From Selaginella moellendorffii (Eukaryota > Streptophyta > Lycopodiopsida > Selaginellales > Selaginellaceae), in assembly GCF_000143415.4 (NCBI RefSeq), contig NW_003314270.1:924898-988897 (forward strand): a stretch of DNA of 64,000 nt, given 5' to 3'. A program made the position numbers and the translations under genes. This document shows, piece after piece, positions 56,464 through 64,000 of this stretch (position 1 is its first letter; every line of letters begins with the position of its first letter). A model generated the notes under the pieces. It did no database searches, was not told the DNA's origin, and saw only the letters and a list, made by a program, of their open reading frames with translations.

Positions 56464-58867
56464 GGAGTGGGCCTATCCTTGAGGAGTAGTACGTCGAGAG
56501 GACATGGCTCTCCACTCGAGTTCATGCATGAACTTGGGCACGATGTGGTGGATAGAAAAGGGGCCAGTAAGGGAACGATTTTGGGATCTTGGGAATAGTA
56601 TGTGGTTTTCCTCAGAGAGTTGAGGATGTGATCCAGATGAGCATTTGACTTAGCAGACTGGCTAATGTAGTTGTGGTAAACAACTATATTTGGGATCACG
56701 GGAAAGATAAAGACTCCAAAGCAATAAAGGAGTCACAAGTTTATCCTCATATAGTTGAGGTTGGTGCTCATGAATGTGAAACCAGAAGTAATAACCGTGG
56801 GAGGTCAAATACGGAAGAGGACGCTAGTCCTTGAAATGGTAGCCAGGGCTACCTTTAATAAATGCTGGAACAACCCAAGGAGTTGGGGGTGTACTTAAAG
56901 ATGAGTTGGTATTCTCATCACATGGACAAGTAGTCCTAAGGGGCAAAGGTTGCCCCAGAGAACAAAATCAAGTGTCAGAGTAACACTTGTGGAAATAGTC
57001 CTTGTGAGTGAGGACATGAATGCAAGAAGTGTATTCCAGTGAGCTAGTGCTCGACAAGTAGGACTTTACGAGTCTATGGATTAACCAAGGCCAAAACTGC
57101 TGGATGACTCAAGTAGAGTCAAGGAATGGTCCTAAAGGACTGATGGAAGCATTTGGACTGAAGTGTGTGGTACCCCACAAAAGATGGGGGGGATCATAGG
57201 ATCCAAAGATGAGAACAGAGGGTATCTCATCGATGGCAAAATGTGTCATGCTAAAGTCGTGGGAAAGGTGTTCCCACATAGAAAACAACTTTGACACAAA
57301 ATTGTGTGTGACCTCTATGGTGTAGTGCTAATAGATGGTTGGCATGAGAAAGAGCGGTATTGGTTTTGGCAAAGACTTAGACACAAAGAAGAAGTGTCAT
57401 AGAGGTAGGCTCGTGGAGCCAATGGTGTGGAAGACACCAAATGTGCCAAGGTGTGATACTTTGAGGTTATGTTGTTGGGTTCATAAGAACCCCTTGCCAA
57501 AGGGAATCCCAACGGAAATAGGAATGGCATAGCCTGAGCTGGAAGGCATGCGGTTAGAGTGTGGTGGCCCAGATAATGATGGAGGTGTGGAAGCACCAAG
57601 CAATGAGTTGTAAGACTTGACAACTATGAGGCAACTAAGCAACAGGTGCAAAATAATTGGTTAAACGGGTAGAAGGTAGCTACCCAAGCCTTCTTAATGG
57701 CATAAGGAAATTGGATAAACCCTTACAGGGGATAAGTTGCTTATGTTGCGATATAGTAAGTCAATGTCATGAAAGGAAATACTCATTGTCAAGGAAGCCG
57801 TCATTGGGACACCTGAACACTCTAGAACACCAGGAGGTGGTGTTTGATGTTGCGAGGGCAATAGATAAGGCCCAAGGGACTAAGTCCTTAGCGAATGATG
57901 GATAGAAGGTGCTATCCAAATGTCCAAGGTGGCGAAGACAGGAAAAGACTGTCTACTTGAATTGGACAAAGCCAAAAATGGAATTTTGGCAAGGCTAGCG
58001 ATGGGCATGTAAAGGCCCATAAGCAACAACGTAATCTCGATGTGTGGGATTATAGGGTGAGCATACTTGGATTGAGGAACCACTCCCTAGGCTATCGGGT
58101 AGGTTCATCCCTAAGAATACTTGCTAAGGCATGATAGAAAGTGCAAAGCTATCCTCCTGGTCTGGAGGAGAATGACCGAAGGAAAGGTGTGAAGCCAAAA
58201 GCAATAAGTAAGGGGGTATAACCGAACCATAGGAATCGAAGGGCATAACCAAGATTGGGTATGCCAGCTGGGAGTGGAGAATCAAATGGGGGCTCAAGGG
58301 TGTTGTCGCTAGCAACCGTGATGCCATGGAGAGTCTAAAATATGGAATTGTCCATGTTAGACTATATGGTAATTGGAAAGCTTGCAAAAAGGGAGGCCTT
58401 ATCAAGCTAAGGGATAGAGTTCCTTCAAGGTTCCCAAAGATGATTCTAGGTAGCTTAGTACCTAGAAAGGCCAAGTGTAAATGGTTCAAAGCACGCGCGA
58501 AATCAGAGTGGCGCAGCAGAAGCGTGGTTTTGAAGCTTGCCATGAGGCAAGGCTATCAAGGTTAGGGAAGTAGTTCCCGAGTGTTCAAAGAGAGGGCTTT
58601 GAACGAAAGTCGATGATCAAGGGCTTTCACGCTTGTGCAGGAACCATGTTACAATGGTCGGAGGACTTGCCAAAGCGAGATTGGCAAGTCAGGGGAACAA
58701 ATACCCTAATTGAAGGTGATAACATCAAAAAGGGTGGGCCATGGGGCCAAGCATGGAAGAGTCCATGCATGATCACAGACTTGTCAAGTGAGAGGACTTG
58801 GCAATGTGGAGGAACTAGGTTCCTAAGCTGTGATCTATAGTGCGCTTTGAGTATAAATTGGTGCACC
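56464..58867. other. Non-coding interior of the LARD-like element, left part
   Basis: No open frame above about 100 codons on either strand and no gag, protease, RT or integrase motif. The sequence has uniform composition, with many 'CCAAG', 'GGACTT' and 'CAAGTG' words, unlike the AT-rich host flanks. Confidence 0.6.
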
Positions 58868-58980
58868 GGCGTGGGGAGTCACGCCAGGCATCCTGGGTGA
58901 TGCCGTCCGTAGATGCATATACGGAGGTTGGGTTCGAGTCCCGACCCTCTAGTGCTTGGGTTCGAGTCCCAAATCACTAG
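58868..58980. ncRNA. Run of five hairpins, two with tRNA T-loop sequence
   Basis: In 113 bases there are five consecutive stems: GGCGTG/CACGCC (58,868-58,885), GGCATC/GATGCC (58,887-58,904), CCGTA/TACGG (58,907-58,924), GTTGGG/CCCGAC (58,927-58,945) and CTAGTG-TTGGG/CCCAA-CACTAG (58,949-58,980). The last two close the same seven-base loop TTCGAGT, the T-loop and B-box sequence of tRNAs. It resembles the 3' half of a tRNA followed by a second T-arm. Whether it is transcribed is unknown. It may be a tRNA- or SINE-derived piece captured by the retrotransposon. Confidence 0.4.
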
Positions 58981-60365
58981 GGCGTGGTGATGGTTTGGAA
59001 TATGAGGACACTCATATTTCAGTGGTATGGACTCTCAGTGAGGAGACTGGTTTGGGCACACCGCCAAGCGAGGGATGCCTCGGAGTCGTGATGCACGGTT
59101 AAATTGTTTAGAGTGAAAGCTCGGCATATCTAACTTGAACACTTTGGTGCAAAAGGGCACCAAGGACATGGTGAATGAGATGGGGACACCCAGTCTCGGT
59201 TGCTATGGATCCTTGGCCGAAAGGGCTGGCTTGGGCGCACCACCAAGTGTGGGGGATGCCCCCGGGGTCATAGTCAACAACTTAGAAGGGTCTGGAAGAC
59301 CTAGTTTTTATTGGTAGACCTATTAAGGGGTCGAGATGAGAACACTAGGTGATCTTGTGGCTAAACAAGGACAAGTCTTTGTTTGGGCTAAGGAATAAGG
59401 TTTCTAGTTCAAAGTGTTGATTTGAACAATTGATGATGATGTGGCTTGGTCAAGGTGACCAAGTGGGAAAAGCATATTAGGGAAATGAGCTATGTCATTG
59501 CGATGGCATAGTGTGTCCAAGGAAAGTAGTGTCAAAAGAATACCTTAAAGAGGAACGTAGAGATTTGGTGTTGCTTGGTGCAACAATCAACGGATAGGAG
59601 CAAAAGATGAGTGGCCAAGATAAGGCCGTGGGATCCATTGGAAAGAATCCAAGTGGCAAAGTTAGCCAAGGAACACTAATGTGTTTGATGCTAACGGATT
59701 GCGGAAAAAGAAGTGGACTTCCAAGGACGGATTCCCAAGTGCTCCAATTTGGCAAAGGAAAGGCTCCAAGTGAGAGAGCAACTAAGGAGCCAAAAGATAG
59801 GGCCGTGGACAGCTCTAGCACAAATAATGATAAATGGAATGTAATGCCAATGGTGGCACAAAAATAGAAAAGAGGATGAGGGTGCCCTCGAGTAGAGAAC
59901 TTCTTAGGAGGGGAAGTGGAGTTGCACAAAATGTGCAAGGCAAGGTGTCGGAGACACCTAGGAAATTGACTCCAAAAAGTCAAGAGTAAATGTTCCAAAG
60001 TGCAAAGGTAGATCAATAGAATCTGTGACTACTCAAGAATGAGTAGTGGAATTGAGTTAGAGAGGGTGTCTCTAACGGGTTTAGCGAGAACTAAACCAAT
60101 AAAAAGGGAACAAACCACCCCAGGTGGTCAAGTGAGTCTCTAAGTTGGAGAGACTATCCTCCTTAGAGGATGGGCAAGGCATGGTGGGCCTTTGGTGTCG
60201 AACCATTGACGAATATGGAGAAGGCATGGTGAGCCTTCAATGTCAAACCATTGACAAATATTGGCTAGGTGCCAAGGATGGAAATGGTAACACATGCGGG
60301 TGTTACTCTATAAAATGGTTTACCGTTCGATGAGGACATCGAACTTCGTCTATGGGTGGTGGAGT
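58981..60365. other. Non-coding interior of the LARD-like element, right part
   Basis: No convincing frame; the 173-codon minus-strand frame at 59,495-60,016 has no domain and biased hydrophobic composition. A short direct repeat, 'GGCATGGTG' plus 'GAGCCTTCAATGTC' or variants, occurs twice at 60,176-60,252. The purine-rich tract at about 60,353-60,364 abuts the right LTR. Confidence 0.55.
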
Positions 60366-62073
60366 TGTGAGACACAAAATCCCTAGGCCCCAAAGTGGAG
60401 CCGGAAAGGGTGCCACGTGGTAGTGGCCGAAGCGAAAGCCCAAACGAGTGTAACACGTTTGGACTAAAAGCTCTGACTTGGAAGGTCGAGAGCAGGAGTG
60501 GAACTCCCAAAAAAGTGCTCAAGGAGCGAGCACGAAGCGAGCAATAAGCAAGGCTCCAAAAAGGGACCCAAAAAGGACCAACATATGACATGTGGAAGTG
60601 TCCGAGATGGAGTCCGAGATGGAGTCCGAGATGGACCCGAAGTGGAGTCCGAGGTGGACCGAGACAGAGTCCGAGATGCACCCGAGATGGAGTCCGAGAT
60701 GGACCCGAGATGGAGTCCGAGATGGAATCCGAGATGGACCCGAGATGGAGTCCGAGATGGAGTCCGAGGTGGACCAAGACGGAGTCCGAGATGGACCTGA
60801 GATGGAGTCCGAGATGGACCCGAGATGGAGTCCGAGATGGACCGAGATGGAGTCCGAGATGGAGTCCGAGATGGGCCGAGACGGAGTCCGAGATGGAGTC
60901 CGAGATGGAGTCCGAGAAGGACCCGAGATGGAGTCCGAGGTCGAGACCGAGACCGAGACCGAGACTGAGACCGGGACCGAGACCGGGACCGAGACCGAGA
61001 CCGAGGCCAAGGCTGAGACCAAGCCCGAGTCCGAGTCCTAGTCCGAGTCCGAGTCCGAGTCCGAGTTCAAGTCTGAGAGGGTGAAAGCCCAAAGCGTTCA
61101 TCTCCCAGACCCTGGGGGGTTTGGTGAGCCCCAAAAGTATAGTAGGGGGGAGGACTGCAGTGGAGCCAGTTTAGCCAGGAAAAGCCAGTTTGGCCCAGGA
61201 AGGCCAGACCCAGTGTTGGGTGATGAACTGACCACTGGGAAGTCCAAGACTAGAGTGAATACGGACCGACAAGCGGGGTAGCTTGGTGAAGTGTTCAAGA
61301 GCCGGCTCTAGTTCCCCCGGGAGATCGACTGGCCGATGCTCCCAGTCCAAGTGTGGGTGGCACTACCTACTTGGATACTAGGCGTGGCTCAACGGAACCT
61401 CTCTCTAAGCCCATGGCTAGAGCACCTAAAGGCGATAGGTGGGGAGAGTACCCAGGTGGCTCGCGTAAGGCCATGGTGTTCCGAAATATTGTCCCAAAGG
61501 CCCAGACTGTGGAAAGGAAGAAGAGCAGTCCTCTGGAGTAGTGACCAAGGACACAGTCGTGTGGTGAGGAAGTCCCAGAGGACCGTGGGACTTAGTGGTC
61601 GGGCCTGTGGACCTCAATCCAGTGGTAGTGTGGGTGAACACAGCCATGGGCAGAAAGGGACTTAGTGGGGGCCAGAAAAGAGATATTGGGGAAGGCTATT
61701 CCCCACGTCGGTGGGCATCCTGAGGATGCTAAGGAGTGGATCTGGGATGACCCCTTATGGATGGTTGGCCCAGTCTTGGAGAGACAAGACTGTGTTGCAA
61801 GTGGTATTGGACTACCAATGCGGCAAAGGTGATTGGGCATGGCCTTAGCATAACAGGCTGCTATGTTGGTGGTACCTTTGAGTGTCGGTCATGGGATCGG
61901 ACACGTGGAGCACTTGGACCAGGTGCAAGGGTTGAGTGGCATGGATGCCATTCTTAGGGCTAGCAAGTCCCAAGTCCTGAATTGGACTTATGGAGGTTGT
62001 GAATGAGACTCCTCCAAGTGGTCGGAGGTGTGGTTAAGTGACTAAAGTAGAATGGAAAAATTAGTCGCTTACA
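60366..62073. repeat. Right LTR of the LARD-like element, complete
   Basis: 1,708 bases beginning TGTGAGAC and ending GCTTACA, so it has the TG...CA ends expected of an LTR. It is collinear over its full length with the solo LTR at 51,142-52,864 and over its first three quarters with the left LTR. It contains minisatellite array C. Confidence 0.88.
60600..61075. repeat. LTR minisatellite array C
   Basis: Third copy of the GAG-phased array (GAGATGGAGTCC, GAGATGGACCC, then GAGACC and GAGTCC hexamers). Open frames on both strands across this block are artefacts. Confidence 0.9.
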
Positions 62074-62078
62074 GGTCT

Positions 62079-62200
62079 GAACAAGCCATTCTTACCAAAC
62101 CATTTAACTATGGATGATAAGCACTTATGAAAGTGTAGTATATCCCCAATCAAGACATTAATATTTGAAATGCCTCAACCATAAATGCGAGATTATTATT
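62079..62200 (-). pseudogene. Minus-strand Gypsy integrase remnant, continued
   Basis: The minus strand reads 'ISAYHP', stop, 'LNGLVRMACSDLQ', a decayed ISAYHPQTNGxVER integrase motif. It joins with 54,598-55,142 once the LTR element is removed. Confidence 0.55.
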
Positions 62201-62249
62201 TAAAAGAATTTACTTTGGACATAAATGCTAGAACACCACTTGATTGAAT

Positions 62250-62800
62250 ACTTGACTTTTCATTTTGTGTGTAAATACCTTTAATATCAGTCTTGGAAGT
62301 GTTTTGATGCAAGAGAGCTCGAGTGTACTTAATCAACACCATCCCATTGCATATATCAAACATATATTTCAACTAGTAGAGGTGAACTACTCCATAACAA
62401 AGGAGTGTTTAATTAGTTTGGGGTTTCGAAAAACTTCATGCCTATCTATATGGTTCTTGGACATTATTAAAAGGTGATCATATTGTTGTTTACTTTATTA
62501 TTGAAACAGAAGAACTTAGTTGGTTGTATTGCTCGGTGGGCTTTGAAGTTTCAGATATATGATTTCAATGTCATTTATTGCCTAGGGAGTTTATGGCTGA
62601 TATTGATGTCTTTTCTTGAGCTCTTTTTCTTTCTTTACTCTTCTCATATTTCTGATAAACTTATTTTTCTAGCATTTGTGGATTTTTTAGACAAGGATTC
62701 TGTGTCGTTAATGATATTTAATATTTATAAAGTGTGGAGCAAGATTTACCTTTTTCTTGATGAGGTTTGTGAGGCTCAAAAGGTTAAGCCATGAATTTGA
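62250..62800 (+). pseudogene. Gypsy RNase H remnant
   Basis: The plus strand reads 'VNTFNISLGSVLMQE' (in intact elements a DAS...GxGAVLxQ block), 'HHPIAYIKHIFQLVEVNYSI' and 'TKECLI', then 'CIARWALKFQIYDFNVIY' (from the W-x-L-x-L-Q-x-Y-D-F block). This is RNase H of a Gypsy element with stops and a lost catalytic Asp. Confidence 0.75.
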
Positions 62801-63179
62801 CGGCTTCACAATGGATTTAAGAATTTTGCATCACTTGCTAATGATTTGTTATTGCAGCATTTACATTCTTAATATCGCTTTAAAGATAAAATTTTTTATT
62901 TTATAAGGATAGATCCTAATGATCATTTACAGTAGGTGGTGCATTTAATCTTTATTCTATATTTTCTCCACACTTACTATGATTCTCCTATTTTAGGTGG
63001 GCATATAAAATATTGTTTTGTGATCAAAAAGTTGCATTGATCTTTCTATTGGCTAAAGATGTAATGTGATGTTATTCAGTATGTGTGTAGTTGCATTTGA
63101 TGACAAGCTCGTAATACTCCTCTTTATGTTATGGAAGGATAGTTGAAGTCAATTGTAATTTCCCATCCATTTGAGTTGA

Positions 63180-63330
63180 TAATGTTTAATCTAATAGGGC
63201 ATTTTCCACAGTCAATTACTGGCAATGAGTATGTCATTATTGCTTCTGACTACTTGATTCATTGGGTGGAAATCAAAGCTCTTGCTAGGTCTGTCACTGC
63301 TATTGAATACTTCCTCTAGTTAGGATATGC
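63180..63330 (+). pseudogene. Gypsy integrase core remnant
   Basis: The plus strand reads 'GHFPQSITGNEYVIIASDYL', then 'IHWVEIKALARSVTAIEYFL', matching the start of a Gypsy integrase core ('D-x-x-GPFP...ATDYLTRWVEA'). It lies at the expected distance from the RNase H remnant. The region between them holds only broken fragments. Confidence 0.7.
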
Positions 63331-63719
63331 TAAAACTAGAGGAATTATTCACAGCTTCCTCTAGTGGTGTGATACAATTAGAGGTGGTGTAATACAATTA
63401 GAAAGATTATTAATAAAGTTGTTAAGATATTGCATTTTGCATAAAAACCATTACACATCATTCATACTCTATAGGGGACTTAAGAACAATAAAAAATTTA
63501 TCAAGATCAACTTGCAAACCTTTACATAAAAAATAGTACCTAAAATAAGTGGTGTCTTTGGAGACTTTGAATACTTCAGCTTTAAACTAACTTCCTACAG
63601 CCGATTTAACACCTTACAAATGCCACAAACATATTTCTCCCATGTCCCCTCCAAATATATCAAAATATCATCGATGAAGTCAACAGTCAACTTTAGTATA
63701 TTGCAAAGAACCTCATCCA

Positions 63720-64000
63720 TCATTCGCTAAGAAGTTGCTAAAACATTATTCAAACCAAATAACATCACCAAGAACTTGTATAAATTAAATAGTGTATCAA
63801 AAGTAGTTTTGGGAATATCTTCCTCAGCCATCAGCACTGGCCAATACCCAAAAACAAAATTTGACTTGGTGAACCAATGACATCTTCCCAGATAATTCAG
63901 GAGATTAACAGTATGAGGAAGAGGATACACATCTAGGATTGTTACTTCATTTAATAGTTGATAATTGATGCAGAAATAAATACTCCTATCAGACTTTGTC
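63720..64000 (-). pseudogene. Minus-strand Gypsy reverse transcriptase remnant
   Basis: The minus strand reads 'VYPLPHTVNLLNYLG' style start, 'GRCHWFTKSNFVFGYWPVLM' and 'AEEDIPKTTFDTLFNLYKFL', 'VMLFGLNNV', a decayed Gypsy RT (the DLxSGYxQ and MPFGLxNAP blocks). It runs off the window end. It is related to, but diverged from, the RT piece at 53,400-53,826. Confidence 0.75.

Larger units (their letters stand above)
55143..62073. mobile_element. Non-autonomous LTR retrotransposon (LARD-like), 6.9 kb, with GGTCT duplication
   Basis: A left LTR starts at 55,143 (TGTGAGACACAAAATCCC) and a right LTR ends at 62,073 (TTAGTCGCTTACA). The flanking bases are GGTCT at 55,138-55,142 and GGTCT at 62,074-62,078, and the host integrase frame continues across when the element is removed. 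The left LTR matches the right from 55,143 to about 56,463 and then diverges, so it lacks the last about 430 bases of the LTR and any primer site. The interior (56,464-60,365) has no frame of note. A purine-rich tract 'GGGTGGTGGAG' precedes the right LTR. The element would depend on proteins from another retrotransposon. Confidence 0.85.

Noticed and set aside
55102-61134. Apparent repetitive proteins in the second and third LTR copies
   Set aside because: Same minisatellite effect. There is no conserved start, no domain and no codon bias.
1-64000. CRISPR arrays, bacterial operons, ribosome-binding sites and rRNA genes
   Set aside because: None were found. The split genes, plant families and transposons show nuclear eukaryotic DNA, where these are not expected.

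Overview
The window looks like nuclear DNA of a vascular plant with a compact genome, most likely a lycophyte of the Selaginella type. This is inferred from plant gene families (SMXL, ABC1K, bHLH, F-box), very short introns (many of 45-70 bases), closely packed genes with convergent 3' ends about 100 bases apart, and a secreted cyanovirin-N-homology lectin. No database search was possible, so the species is a guess. Most multi-exon genes were rebuilt by hand from splice-compatible open frames.

Bases 1-1,850 are AT-rich and degenerate, with a Copia-like gag remnant. Bases 1,858-28,600 are gene-dense: a plastid-type ABC1 atypical kinase, an SMXL (SMAX1-like) repressor, a membrane RING E3 ligase of the RNFT type, a bHLH protein, the CCR4-NOT scaffold CNOT1, TFIID subunit TAF9, a coiled-coil protein, an intronless F-box protein, and a METTL23-type methyltransferase starting 47 bases after the F-box stop codon. 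CNOT1 and TAF9 are divergent from a shared 340-base spacer with a telo-box.

Bases 28,600-39,400 are a rearranged patch: a decayed N-terminal piece of an ATRX-type chromatin remodeller, a cyanovirin-N-homology secreted protein, a second F-box gene flanked by a direct repeat, the C-terminal third of a METTL13-type methyltransferase, a broken piece of an ATRX helicase core, an AT-rich tract with a B-lectin remnant, and a possible small secreted peptide. Bases 39,392-50,447 hold a DUF985 cupin gene and a complete SMG1 kinase gene of the nonsense-mediated decay pathway, with an intronless first exon of 3.7 kb.

Bases 50,450-64,000 are a nest of transposons. A decayed plus-strand Gypsy element (gag, protease, RT) is split by a solo LTR of 1.7 kb with a perfect TTCAC target-site duplication. 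It is cut off by a 747-base element with terminal inverted repeats of about 87 bases, which carries a TRIM-like element. Then comes a minus-strand Gypsy integrase split by a 6.9-kb LTR element with no visible coding capacity, bounded by GGTCT duplications. The two LTR insertions are one family, whose LTR contains an array of 12- and 6-base units. The 6.9-kb element also carries a run of five hairpins, two with tRNA T-loop sequence. Further Gypsy RNase H, integrase and RT remnants follow to the window end.

The intact genes are mainly housekeeping: mRNA decay (CNOT1, SMG1), transcription initiation (TAF9), ubiquitin ligation (RNFT-like RING, F-box), karrikin/strigolactone-type signalling (SMXL) and plastid quinone or lipid control (ABC1K). 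Apart from the compact spacing they form no evident functional cluster.
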